Source of the DNA: Thalassia testudinum
Lineage: Eukaryota > Streptophyta > Magnoliopsida > Alismatales > Hydrocharitaceae
Length of the DNA stretch: 64,000 nucleotides
Reading direction: 5' to 3'
NCBI GenBank assembly: GCA_037157565.1
Contig: JAZHRO010000026.1
Coordinates: 30,866,501-30,930,500, forward strand
The stretch's first letter is position 1, and each line of letters opens with the position of its first letter. A program made the position numbers and the translations under genes. Under the pieces are notes generated by a model. That model was given only the letters and a program-made list of their open reading frames with translations, ran no database searches and was not told where the DNA came from. Positions 11,726-22,687 of the stretch are shown one piece after another.

Positions 11726-12416
11726 TCAAGGGGAATGGAGGATATAAGATGCTTCAGCCAAATCAATAGAAGTGACATCAATGAACGACTTGAGTCTCTG
11801 ACCGTTCACGATGAAAGGTTCGGAATCATGGCTGAGCGGACTGACTTCGATAGCTCCATTTCTAAAAACTTGTCGGACTAAATATGGTCCGACCCACTTG
11901 GATCGCAGCTTTCCCGGGAAAAGTTTGAGTCGGGCATCAAAGAGTAGGACCTTCTGACCAGGATGAAAGATTTTTCTCGAGATATGCTTGTCGTGGAAGG
12001 CTTTAACCCGCTCGTAGATTCACGAGCTCTCATACGCGTCTAGGCGTAATTCATCGATCTCGCTGATTTGAAGTTTTCTGTGGGTTCCAGCCTTTGAAAA
12101 ATCTAGATTACAGTTCCGTACTGCCCAATAGGCTTTATGCTCCAATTCTACAGGAAGGTGACACGCCTTCCCGTACACCAGTCTAAAGGGAGACATGCCT
12201 AACTGGGTTTTGTGGGCGATCCTATAGGCCCACAATGCTTCCGGAAGTCGGGATGACCAGTCCTTCCTATTAGGCCGAACAGTGACTTGCAGGATTTTCT
12301 TGATCTCCCGATTAGACAGCTCAACTAGACCATTGGTTTGGGGGTGGTAAGGAGTAGAGATTCGGTGAGACACCCCATATTTGGTCATCAGTGACCTAAA
12401 CTGAGCGTTTGTGAAA
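11726..12416 (-). pseudogene. G1 pol, integrase C-terminal part
   Basis: It continues the gag-pol frame after the fold-back at 12417-12482. Motifs in order are MTKYGVSHRISTPYHPQTNG, ELSNREIKKIL with the third catalytic acidic residue (E), and WAYRIAHKTQLGMSPFRLVYGK. A TGA at 12020-12022 then interrupts a DAYESS/IYERVKAFHDK block. The frame goes on in phase through FPGKLRSKWVGPY and VNGQRLKSFID to the natural stop at 11726-11728. The TGA is most simply a CGA-to-TGA transition (inference). It belongs to the same 1905-codon frame as gag. Confidence 0.88.
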
Positions 12417-12482
12417 CGGGATTCCTCGTGCTATAATCTCTAATGGGTCCCCCCATTAGAGATTATAGCACGAGGAATCCCG
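12417..12482. repeat. Perfect 31-bp inverted repeat with 4-bp loop inside the integrase gene
   Basis: Arms 12417-12447 and 12452-12482 are exact reverse complements, separated by TCCC. In the gene this adds 27 nt in phase, directly after the GGTH motif, and introduces two in-frame TAG codons (one at 12440-12442). The inserted piece is the reverse complement of the codons just before it, i.e. a templated fold-back duplication. It could also be a sequencing or assembly artefact. Confidence 0.9.
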
Positions 12483-15400
12483 AACCTTGAGAAAATGTTT
12501 TGATGAATGAATTTGAGAACGATTTTGTGATCACAGGTTCGGGTCGGTATGGCTTCAATCCATTTGGACACGTAGTCCACAGCCAGCAGAATGTATTCGA
12601 AACCATCCGAAGCAGGAAAGGGGCCCATAAAATCAATCCCCCAAACATCAAAGATTTCGCATACGAGAATCGGCTGCATAGGCATCATGTCGCGATGGCT
12701 CATGTTGCCCAAAGTCTGGCAATGACTGCACGCCTTGCAGTGATTGTACGTGTTTTTGAACAGTGTGGGCCAGTAAAAGCCGCACTGGAGGACTTTTGAT
12801 GCGGTTTTATGCCCAGAGAAATGGCCACCGCATGCTTGGTCATGGCAGAAAGAGAGGATATTGTTGAATTCCTCTTCCAGGACACATCTTCGGATGATCT
12901 GATCAGCACCTATGCGGAAGTGGTATGGGTCTTCCCAAATGTAATACTTGGCATCAGAGCGAAATTTGTCTTTCTTGGCCTTTGGCCAATCAGACGGGAT
13001 CTGATGAGATGCTAAGTAATTTACTATATTAGCAAACCATGGAAGGCTAGTACCAGTAGTCAGCAGGTGCTCATCGGGAAAATGCTCTGTGATGGGTCCG
13101 GACGGGTCAATTATTTCAGAAGGAAGGCGGGACAAGTGATCAGCTACCACATTTTGCTTTCCCGCTTTGTCGCGAATCTCAAGGTCAAATTCTTGCAACA
13201 GCAAGATCCATCGGATTAATCGAGGTTTCGCGTCCTTCTTTGCAAGGAGATGCCTCACAGCTGTGTGATCCGAGTAAATGATGACATGGGAACCCAGAAG
13301 ATACGATCGGAACTTTTCAAGGGCAAATACCACGGCTAGCAGCTCTTTCTCCGTAACTGTATAGTTACGCTGAGCCTCGTCAAGTGTCTTGCTAGCGTAG
13401 TAGATGACCACGGGTTTCCCGTCAGCTTTTTGCCCCAGGACCGCTCCTACAGCGAAATCAGACGCACCGCACATGATCTCAAAGGGTTGAGACCAATCAG
13501 GGGACTGTAGGATCAGGGCCTGGGTGACTCGGTCACGTAGGGCCTCAAATGCTTGAGTGCATTCCTTGGAAATTTCGAAAGGTACATCCTTGGAGAGAAG
13601 AGTGGTCAGGGGGCGCGTGATTTTTGAGAAATCAGGGATAAATAGACGGTAAAAATCGACGTGCCCCAAAAAAGATTGGATGTCCTTGATCGAGCTAGGC
13701 ATAGAAAGGTGAGAGATCAGATCAACCTTAGCTCGGTCCACTTGGATGCCTTTTTCCGAGATTGAGTGTCCCAGGACAATTCCCTCAGGCACCATGAAAT
13801 GGCTCTTTTCCCAGGAAAGAACCAAATTCACCTCGATGCATCGCCTGAGTATTTGGACCAAGTGTTGGAGGCAATCATCAAAAGATTCTCCAAAAACTGA
13901 AAAGTCATCCATGCAGACTTCCAGAAAATCACCTACCATATCTGAGAATATGGCAAGCATGCACCGCTGAAAGGTAGCGGGTGCATTGCAAAGACCGAAA
14001 GGCATCCTTCGGAAAGCGTAAGTTCCGAAGGGGTAGGTGAATGTGGTCTTTTCTTGGTCCTCAGGATGGATTGCCACCTGGTTATAACCGGAGTACCCGT
14101 TAAGAAAGCAGAAGAACCTATTTCCCGCTAGTTTCTCGAGAATTTGATCAATGAAAGGTAGTGGGAAATGATCCTTCTTCGTGGAGGCATTGAGTCGGCG
14201 GTAATCTATATAGACTCTCCACGCATTGGCTAATCGGGTAGGAATGATTTCTTCAGTCTCAGTCGTTATGGTGGTGAGTCCTGCCTTCTTGGGCACGACC
14301 TGAATTGGGCTCACCCAACGACTATCGGAGATCGGGTAGATGATCCCGGCATCTAACCACTTGATGATCTCCTTTTTCACGACCTCCTGTAGATTGGGGT
14401 TCAAGCGTCTCTGCATTTCACGAGAAGGTCGTGTGCCCTCTTCTGAATAGATATGATGAGTACAATAAGAGGGACTTATTCCAGTCAAATCATCGAGAGT
14501 CCACCCGATGGCTCTGCGATGTTGCTGGAGGACAGCAATCAGATGGGATTCCTGTTCGGGATTGAGGTTGGAATTGATAATCACAGGAAGAGTCTGATTA
14601 GAACCCAAAAAGATGTATTTCAAGTGAGCAGGAAGTGGCTTCAGTTCGAGGGTGGGGTTATCAGCAGCAGCGGGTGGTTCAGTATAGATGTGAGGTTCAA
14701 GGGTGGGAGTTACTGGGTTGTTTATATCTGGATTCGAGTCCTTAGTTTGCGGGTCAAGATCTTTCTGCGGTTGATGAGGTATAATCAGGCCATTCTGGAA
14801 GTGTGTTTCATCAACCAAAGCCCTAACGTCACAAACTTGTTCAATGACACCGCAATTGATTCCTTGTTGGGCCTTAAATATATCAATTTTCAAAGTTTGA
14901 TTCCCAAATTTGAGCTCTATTTGGCCCTCCTCACAGCTAATGTTGGCTCTCGCAGTAGCCAAGAAAGGTCTCCCTAAAATGATTGGTGTATCCCTAGGGT
15001 TTTCAGGTGCATCCATGTCTAAGACTATAAAGTCTACAGGAAAATAGAAATCCCGTACTCTCACAATAACATCCTGGAGAATCCCTTTTGGTGACTTTAT
15101 AGATCGATCTGCTAATTGTAATGTTACCTCAGTTGATTTTAACTCAGGTTCTTCTAGATGGTCAAGTAAGGATGTGGGTATCAGATTTATGGATGCGCCC
15201 AAGTCTAGCAAAGCTCTATCAAATTGGGTATCACCTATCTTGCAGGAAATCAAGGGAGTACCAGGGTCTTTAGCCTTGGGTGGGAGTCTGCTTAGGATTA
15301 CAGAGCTGGCTTGCTCTGACAGAACAATTGGACTCTCGCTCTTGGTTCGCGGCTTATGCTGGGGTGTACACACATTCTTTAAGAATCGTGCATAAGCCGG

Positions 15401-16141
15401 TACGTGGTGGATTGCATCCATCAAGGGGATGTTTATGTGGACCTGCTCAAAGAGCTTGACCAGGTCCTCCTCAGGTGCCACGGGCTTGGTGGTCTTCTTT
15501 CCCTTGGTCAAGGCCTCGGGAAACGGGATCTTGGTTTGTTCTTCTAGGATAGGTCCAGGTTTTGGATCTGGGATAGGGGTGGGAATGTCCTGGATTACTG
15601 TCCTAGGCTCGGGATCACTACCAGGCTTGGAGTGGTTTGGATGAGGTGGGTCTTGGGTTTCCTTACCACTACGGGTTGTTACGGAATTAAGTCCTACCTG
15701 GTTTTGGTTGGGATTGGGTAAGATGGGTTGCTGCTGGTAACCTGCAAAAGAGGTGGAGGCCTCTATCCCGTCTGGTGAAGGAACAGAGGGGGCCTGATAA
15801 ATCATATGGGCATGGCCCGGGTTTGGGTTCATAACGTGCCGCTGGGTTGGCACGTTATTTGGATTAGGAAGAGGTTGGGAAGGAAGTGTGCCTGGCTGGC
15901 GAGAATTTGCCAACTGGGCCAATTGGTTTTGGACCTCTGTAATCTCGTCCTTGTGTTGCTTTTGAATAGCCGCATTCATTCTTTGAATGTCAGCCAGAGT
16001 CTGAAGGATTAGGGACATTGGATCCTGATTTGGCCCTGATGGATAAGTAGGGTTGGGCCGAGGCTGAGGCGGCTGGTAAGGACGAGGGGGTTGTGGGCGG
16101 GGTTGAAAGAGTGGTCTTTGGGTTTGGGAATTTCCCGCCCA
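12440..16141 (-). pseudogene. G1 pol: protease, reverse transcriptase, RNase H, integrase N-terminal half
   Basis: Numbering from the Met at 16018: protease LDLGASINLIP near 271-281 (DLG instead of DTG is usual in Athila). Reverse transcriptase spans about 550-750, with WVSPIQVVPKK, YIDYRRLN, CFLNGYSGYNQ and the YxDD-type CMDD at 702-705. RNase H (about 840-970) reads CGASDFAVGAVLG and later KQNVVADHLSRL. The integrase zinc domain (about 1059-1100) is H..GGHF..CKACSHC, followed by WGIDFMGPF and IISNGG. Three catalytic aspartates are altered: N640 in RT motif A, G851 in RNase H, and N1188 as the second integrase acidic residue. The ORF runs in frame from gag across a TAG at 16142-16144. Translation would stop at the fold-back. 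Confidence 0.93.
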
Positions 16142-17440
16142 CTAAAAGTTGGGATGGTTTCGCCATCCAGGGTTATAGGTGTTGGAGAACGGGTTGTTCT
16201 GGATGGCGTTGAGGTCCTCGCAGGTCTGAGGAACCTCCAGAGAGTCAGAGAAAGAGGGAATGGAATTCCCCAGGTTGGTATAGAGAGGATCGGATGGACC
16301 TCTGGTTAGAGAATCAGATGGTGGATATGGATCCATCCTAGGAGAAGATTGATGGAGAATATTTTGCATAGTTTCCCTTGTGGAAGGAGGCTATGCAAAG
16401 GGGTTATGTGTAGAGGTGGCTCGCTGCAGGTGCTGAGTCAGTTCATCCACCTTCTTTTCAATAATTGAGACCTTGTCCAATCGACTGGCCATTAATTCCA
16501 GGTCGACTGATGCGGACAGGCCCTGCGTCTCATGTGCTCCCCTAAGATTCGTCGATGCGTGGGTATTCGACCTGTCGAATAATCCCATGGAGTCATTGTT
16601 GATGGAGTTCTCGCACATGTTTTCGAGAATCTCCCACACGGTGTCCTCATGTTGACCCATGATATTTCCTCTGCAGGTTGCATTGACGAAAAGACGGATA
16701 TCCTCACGGAGTCCCTGGTAAAAAGATTGGACCTGTTCCCATTTAGGAACTCCGTGATGGGGGCACTTTCTCATGAGATCCTGAAAATGATTCCATGCCT
16801 CATGGAGAGGTTCCCCTGATTGCTGAGTGAAGTGAGTAATCTGATGGCGCAAGGCGTTGGTCCGACCAACGGGAAAGAACTTTTTCAAAAACTCGGATTG
16901 AAGTTCTTCCCAAGTGTTGATCGGCTGGGTCTGAGTCTGATACCAATGGGCGGCCTTGTCCATAAGAGAAAAGGAGAACATCTTCATGAGAAGAATATCC
17001 CGATTTTGCACATCTGACCCAAAAGTTTGGGCCAGATGTTTTAGTTGTTTGATATGCTGGAAGGGATCTTCGGAATTAAGCCCATGGAATTTAGGTATAA
17101 CATGAATCATGTTGGGCTTCAATTCGAAATCAGGTCCTCCAGTCGGGATTCTGACCCGAGGCTCAATGGCCACCGCAGCAGGATTGTAGTGGTCTCGCAT
17201 CATAGGACGCTGCGGTGGGTGCACGAAGTTTTGGAAGAGGTCATTGAGTCGCTGGAGCTGATGCTCCAGATTGTTTTCTTCCTCAACTGGCTGAGCCATG
17301 ATGGGGGAAGAAGAAGAACTTGGCTCTGAATCAGAAGAGAGAATAATGTGAGGGGGTTGCTGTACAAACACGGGCGTCGAGGCTTGGCCTTGACGAGAGT
17401 GAATTTCTAAAGGAGGTCTTAAGGACCTCCTACCATACAT
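16142..17440 (-). pseudogene. G1 gag
   Basis: The ORF of 349 codons from ATG at 17440 ends with TAG at 16391-16393, then the same frame continues to a second TAG at 16142-16144. Typical gypsy gag motifs are visible: PNMIHVIPKFHGLNSEDP, DKAAHWYQTQTQPINTWEEL, FLKKFFPVGRTNALRHQI and GEPLHEAWNHFQDLMRKCPH. Gag forms the particle that packages the RNA. No CCHC zinc knuckle is visible before the PNPGWRNHPNF-like linker (here NTYNPGWRNHPNF), where Athila gag usually has one; it may have been deleted. Both TAGs could be single-base changes in an otherwise open gag-pol fusion. Confidence 0.9.
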
Positions 17441-18328
17441 GCATTGCTGGAAGAGATGAGTTCAGAAGGTGCTGGACCCAATCAAGACACCCAAAAATGT
17501 GTTGGGTGACTATAGAGGTGCGGGGCAGATGGACCCCTTGATCAGAAAGATCGTCCACCTGAGAATTACCTGGGCAGCCAGAGAGGGTGAGTCCCGCAAA
17601 GACCCCTACACGGTAGAGCGTCCCCACGGGTTACAAGGTTTCCCCACCCGACCTCTCTTGTCACTGCGGTTCCAGGTAGACCAGAATGGGGATCTTGACC
17701 TCTTAAGTCTACCAATTTTAGTTTAAGATCAGGGTGCTTAAGGTTTCATTTGAACTCTTAGGTGTTTTTGTGAACAAAGTGGGCCAATTCTAAGGTTGGT
17801 TGACCCAAGGGGTCGACATCACCTCTTGTTCTTTTGAGAGCTTTTGGGTCCTTTCTTTTTAGGGTTCAAATGTTTAGAGAGCCATTTGCTTAGGGTTTCT
17901 CTTGTGTAGATTTTTTTCAAACAAGGTTTAGGTACACCTCTTTTTAGGAAGATCTTTTCTTTGTTAATAGAAGGTGTCTCTAAAAACCCTAGCTTTTGAC
18001 CTTATGTTGGCTCTACTTGGTCCATTTAACTCTTTGTTTGGGTAATTAGGGCTCAGGCAAGGATGTGTTAGCCCCTAATCACCTTTAAAACTGTGTGCAG
18101 GAATAATAGTTTCTGAGAATACGCTGCTATTACTATGTATAAAGACAGGTTATGCCTATTTCTTTTCTTTTTCTTTAAAATTTTAGGGTTTAATAGGAAG
18201 TTACCTGTCCTTGGAGTGGCTGTGGTGCGGCTGCATCTTTTTGTTTCTTTCTGTACCTGCACAAAAGAGAGGAGAGATTATTAGAAACTTACAAATAGAA
18301 ATTTTATTACTTCTAGGATAGCCGTTGC
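17441..18328 (-). other. 5' untranslated leader of G1
   Basis: About 0.9 kb between the PBS and the gag start, without a convincing gene. It should contain the packaging and dimerisation signals, which cannot be recognised by eye. Confidence 0.7.
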
Positions 18329-18346
18329 TCCCCGGCAACGGCGCCA
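18329..18346 (-). promoter_or_regulatory. Primer-binding site for tRNA-Asp (GUC) in G1
   Basis: On the + strand TCCCCGGCAACGGCGCCA equals the 3' 18 nt of plant tRNA-Asp(GUC), so the element strand (TGGCGCCGTTGCCGGGGA) pairs with it perfectly. It begins two bases from the LTR edge at 18349. The tRNA-Asp primer is characteristic of Athila/Tat elements. Confidence 0.95.
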
Positions 18347-18348
18347 AG

Positions 18349-21087
18349 TGATAACGGCGTTGTGACTAGGTTTTGTTGTTTTGTTATAGAAATTACGTTG
18401 TAGTACAGATAGTCATTGCCATTATTACAATTTTTACTCGGAAATGAAAGTTCTCCCGAGGTCGAACTCAGGGAGCAAGTTGTATTCTAGAGGTACGAAG
18501 TTTCTATTACAAAAAAAATAAAGAGAGAGAGAGATTTGTCTTGTTGCCTTCTTCTTCTTCTCTTCTTTCTCGTCTGTCTTCTTTTCTCTTCTCTTTGAGT
18601 CTTGAGTTTTCTTCCTTCTTCTTATTCTTGCTCTGTTCTTCTCTTCTTGTTTTCAACTTGCCTTCTCTTCTATTCTTCTTCTTCTTCTCTTTCTTTTTCT
18701 TCTCGTTCTTTCTGTCCGTCTCTTTCTTTTTCTTCTCCCTTGCGGTCCTGTTCTTCTTTTCTTCTCCTTCTTCTTTGCTTTCAGAGCGTCGTCTGATTTT
18801 TCAATCAGACGACTTAAGTAGCTACTGCTACAGTGCGTCTTTTCTTATTCTTTCCTCCGTGGCTTTCTTCTTCTTCTTCTTCTCGCAGTCCTTCTTCTTC
18901 CTGCCTTCTCTTCTTCTTCACCTGTGCCTGCACACTCAAAGTTCGATCAGGGGGCAAAACCTACTCTACCCTCCCCCGCATCTCTCTCTCTCAGAATCCA
19001 CTCATAGGATAGCTCTCCCAGAGCTGCCGGGTAGTCGGGTACGCGGGTCGCGCCCGGGTCCAGGCCCACTGGCGTGCGGTGGTGGGAGAGGAGTGTAGGA
19101 CGGGTAAACGGGTCGGGCCAGGTCCGCGGGGCATGGTCGCGGACGAGGCCGTCTCGAGCGGGTGAGAGGGACCTCACCCCGTGCTCAGGAGGCAAAGAGC
19201 CTAAGGCACTTTTTGCCTTTATGTGGGTGTGGACCTCTCAAAAGTTCCGAGGTGGGACTAAATGTCCCACCCCAATTGGGCACCCGCCGCTGAGGGAGCT
19301 GCAGGCAGATGCAGCAGCTGCGGGGCTTTCTCCCCAACTGCACAGGCCTGGGCGACTGCGTGGCTGCGAACCGCGCGTCCTGGCGAGTCGAACCTGGGCG
19401 AAGCACGCCTGCAGCTGCAGGTGAGAAAGAGCTTCACCGGCTCAGCAATGGCGACGGAGGGTGAGCAACCTATCCACAGAAGAACGGCCTCTCGGCCTAA
19501 TCAGACAAGCGGAGAACCTTCGCCGTGGCACGGCGAAGGCGGTGTGGGGTCTGGCAAGCCGTGGGGCGGAGCGTAGGGGCTGCCCTAGGTCAAACTGTAG
19601 CGCGGGAAATGGGTTTGTTCGGGGGGTCTGCAGGTGGCGAGTGGTGGGAAATGGTAGGGCGGAAGTTGATCAGGGTGAGGAGGTGGAGGTTTTGTGAGGG
19701 TCGGCGAGTCGTGTGGGGTGGTGGAATGACGGGAGCGAGTCGCCGGAGTTTGGCCGGAGATGGGGAAGGTGAGGGCGATTAGGCGCGGTCGAGGGGTGGT
19801 TATGCAAATTACAGTAAGGAAAAGAAAGAGGGGAGGAAGAGGAAAGATTGTACCTACTCGGAGGGACGAGGGGGGGCTGGAGCAGGGCAACAGTCGTATC
19901 GACTGTCGCCGGAGAAGAAGGTGCCCAGAGAGAGAGGGCGGCGGCGAGGAGATAGCAGGAGAGCGCGCGTTGGGTACGGCACGACGCGGGAAGAGAAGGT
20001 GAAGGCAGCCCTACTGCTGGTAGTGCGGCAGAGCGACGAGGAGGAGGAGGAACCACCGGAGCAAGGGGGCCTCTGTCGGAGTGGGAAGAGAGGAAAGGGG
20101 GGGGATTTCTCCGTCAGAACCGAGCTACCGAGAGCGGCAGAGTATTGGGGGTTTTTATAGAGGCAGAAACAGAGAGGAGGGCGGAGGGAGACGACGTGCC
20201 TCCCTTGCCGGGGGACACCGGAGATGGAGACCCATACCGTCCGTGCGTTCGCACGGGCGATATGGGCGATTGCAGCGATCAGGGGGGTGTTCCTGCGACG
20301 GCTGACGTCGTAGGGAACCCCTGGTTGACTTGGCAGGGGGTCCTCGTCACCCTACGCGGCGCCATGCCTCGCGCAAGGTCGTCGGAGCATGGCGCTGCTC
20401 AGGGTTTTGCAGGGAGGACCCAAATGCAAAGAACGAAGAAGAGTTAGGGGCCAAAATGCGAGGGTTTCAAAAGTTGAGGGTCAAAAAGTAATGAATGAGG
20501 ACCAAAATGCAAAGTCGGTCAAGAAGGTCTCTTCTTAGGCTCAAGTTTTTATGCATGACTAAATGGGGCCTAAGGATTCTAATGGTGAATTTTATTTCTA
20601 GATCAGACCTTGTTTGACTGATCAATTTACGTAAAAACCCAAATTAAGTCATTAATTGGGCATGGTTCTCAATGTAGGTCAAAATGGGTTCCTAAGGCCA
20701 AATTGAAGGTTATAAACCCTAGAGATTATTTTTATACGAATTGTAGAGGGTTTAGTCAATTTTTTTCTTTGCCTCGAACCTCATGAATTGAAGTGGGTTT
20801 GTTTTAGGGTTACAGATTGTCATTTAATTCCTTGGAGTTGCTGTAGCCCTTATCAGATCAGATCATCCCACTTCCCTTCTTATTAGGTTTGTTTGACCTA
20901 TGTTTGGACCCTAAATTACCCTGCTGCAGATTGTGCTGGTAAAATTACATTTTTACCCCTTAGTTTCTATTTTCTTCTTAAACTCAGATTTCTCTGAGTT
21001 AAGCCTTTCCTTGAGTTATGTAGGAGCTTTTACGCTTTGTATTAGGTCAAAATGAGCTAGTTATGGCTCATGATGAGGTTCTCATCA
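18349..21087 (-). repeat. 5' LTR of G1 (2739 bp)
   Basis: It is the partner of 7200-10227, with the same TGATAACGGCG and GTTCTCATCA ends and followed by target copy ATACT (21088-21092). It holds a single copy of the 281-bp unit. A minus-strand TATA box is at 20152-20158; transcription would start downstream (leftward) and run through the PBS into gag. Confidence 0.93.
20152..20158 (-). promoter_or_regulatory. TATA box of the G1 5' LTR
   Basis: TTTTATA on +, TATAAAA on the coding strand, at the same relative place as in the other LTR. This copy would drive the genomic RNA. Confidence 0.6.
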
Positions 21088-21479
21088 ATACTGAACATGT
21101 TCAAGGCAGTTCATTGTCTTTTAGACTCCTAGGTTCCATCCTAAGCCTTTAGGACACATTAGACAACCCTTTAATGGCTTAGGATGAGTGAACTTTGGAT
21201 TTAAATAAAAATTATAAAAAAATCTAAAAAATAAAATAAACCTGTCCGGTTGTAGCATGAGTATTTCTTTACACCTGTACCAAGTTTCATGGTAATCAGA
21301 ACCTGTGACTTGGTATGATTTCCAGTCGACGGTTCTATATACCATGAAATTAAATAAAATGAACTAAAGTTGAAAAGAACCAAAAATAATTCTTTCTCCT
21401 CATCTACCTCTTCTCTTCTCAGCTCTTATCTCTAACACATATATAGAAACTATAAAAAATGAAAAAAGTCTAAAAATAC

Positions 21480-22300
21480 TAAAAATCCTTTGTATAATAT
21501 GTTGATAGGCATATATTTAAGCTATTTAATAAGCCAACTAGCGATAATGTAAATTATACTTAGTTATAACATAAATAGCTTAGGTATATATTGTAGTATA
21601 TCAATCAAGTATTTAAGTTGGATTATACCGTATATATCTTAATTATACAACTAATTATTAATTAAACTAATGTTTATGTACAATAAGTTGTATAAAGTAA
21701 TAAGCACTATAAATGGCCTTATTAAGTTATAATACTGTATATATGTATTTATATGTATATAATAAACATACTAAACCCTGTACCTTAATTTAATTATACA
21801 TATAGAATAAATAATTAATTTATTAAGTTAATAGTTAAGTTATTAGATTAAATTAAAATAAATTAGTAGATTAAGTTAAAACTAAGTTAATTTATACTAT
21901 ATATTTATACTACTGTATTTTAAGTAAGTTAACCTAATTTAAGTATATTTATATTGTATACACTCTTTAAATTTAATTTACAAATAAAACAATCCAAAAA
22001 GTTGCTATTTAAATGTAAATAAAATAGAAATTAAACCTGTAAAATACAATAAAAATGTGTATAAAATATTTAGACATGTATACTAACTCTGTATAAGGTC
22101 AATTAGACCATATAATAACTAATTTATACGTAATTAAGGAACAAAACCTAAAATTAAGTATGTATAAACTGTATTCTTTAGCTAATTTATTTATACAGTA
22201 AATATAATTAAAATTCCAAATGAATTGTACAATTGTATAGTACTATATAAATACTTTATTTTCGCATAATTTATTTTTAATATCTAATAAATCATGGCCC
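21480..22300. other. AT-rich segment of the element A LTR
   Basis: About 800 bp composed largely of TA-rich words such as AATTAAGTTA and TATATAT, with no ORF of note. A similar AT-rich block at 48830-49260 sits at the matching place before the CTCCCAG motif of LTR Y. Confidence 0.5.
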
Positions 22301-22373
22301 TCGGATTAAGGGCCAAAATCGTGAATTCTGCATGACCGCACCTAAATTCCAACGTTGCGCAAGCGCTTAATTA

Positions 22374-22384
22374 GTCCCACATCG
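22374..22384 (+). promoter_or_regulatory. Upstream sequence element (USE) of plant snRNA type
   Basis: GTCCCACATCG matches the plant snRNA USE consensus RTCCCACATCG exactly. It is followed 24 nt later by a TATA-like TTTAAATTA (22409-22417). In plants, about three helical turns between USE and TATA is typical of RNA polymerase III snRNA genes such as U6. USE-like words also occur within repeats, so function is uncertain. Confidence 0.5.
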
Positions 22385-22408
22385 TGGGTGGGCGAGCGCG
22401 CAGAGGAC

Positions 22409-22417
22409 TTTAAATTA
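22409..22417 (+). promoter_or_regulatory. TATA-like box of the candidate Pol III promoter
   Basis: TTTAAATTA starts 24 nt after the USE. By analogy with the U6 arrangement the start site would fall about 31 nt after the box begins, near 22440. Confidence 0.4.
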
Positions 22418-22423
22418 TTTTTG

Positions 22424-22485
22424 TCATATGGGATGATTGGTCGTCACGGGCGTCGGGCGCCCGAAGTACCAAACATCCCATATGA
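22424..22485 (+). repeat. Hairpin with 18-bp arms directly after the USE/TATA pair
   Basis: Arms TCATATGGGATGATTGGT (22424-22441) and ACCAAACATCCCATATGA (22468-22485) pair at 17 of 18 positions around a GC-rich 26-nt loop. The loop contains the palindrome CGGGCGCCCG. Confidence 0.75.
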
Positions 22486-22687
22486 TACTAAGCATGTATG
22501 AGCATTTGTGTGCGGAGCCGGGGGCCTGTGAGTGTGCGGACTTGGTTAAGCCTAAATCTAAGCATGAAAACGTAATTAAGCGACCTAAGTAAGAAATTAG
22601 GGCACGCTTAGTAGAGGTCTGATCCCACTCAGTCTCTAGGTGCTATGTATCCCTCGAAAAGCATGCCTGCAAATTAAACAAATTTTT
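22440..22687 (+). ncRNA. Candidate Pol III transcript of about 248 nt
   Basis: From the predicted start near 22440 the first run of four or more T is TTTTT at 22683-22687, a Pol III-type terminator. The sequence does not resemble U6, U3, 7SL or MRP RNA as I know them. There is no direct evidence of transcription; this may be a promoter remnant within the LTR. Confidence 0.25.

Larger units (their letters stand above)
7200..21087 (-). mobile_element. Near-complete Athila-like gypsy retrotransposon G1, TSD ATACT
   Basis: A 13.9-kb element lies between the 5-bp repeats ATACT at 7195-7199 and 21088-21092. Read on the minus strand, the order is: 5' LTR (18349-21087), tRNA-Asp PBS, leader, gag, protease, reverse transcriptase, RNase H, integrase, spacer, polypurine tract, 3' LTR (7200-10227). 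Both LTRs have TG/CA ends. In the last 567 bp the two LTRs differ at about 16 positions by eye (near 3%), so the insertion is fairly recent. The coding frame is continuous but carries stops and altered catalytic residues, so this copy should not be autonomous. The Athila assignment rests on the PBS, the DLGASIN protease motif, the long LTRs and the 3' spacer. Confidence 0.93.

Noticed and set aside
14453..14977. 174-codon ORF on the + strand
   Set aside because: Antisense shadow of the G1 pol gene.
18321..18346. Possible tRNA-Asp gene
   Set aside because: Only the 3' 18 nt match, directly next to an LTR edge; it is a primer-binding site.
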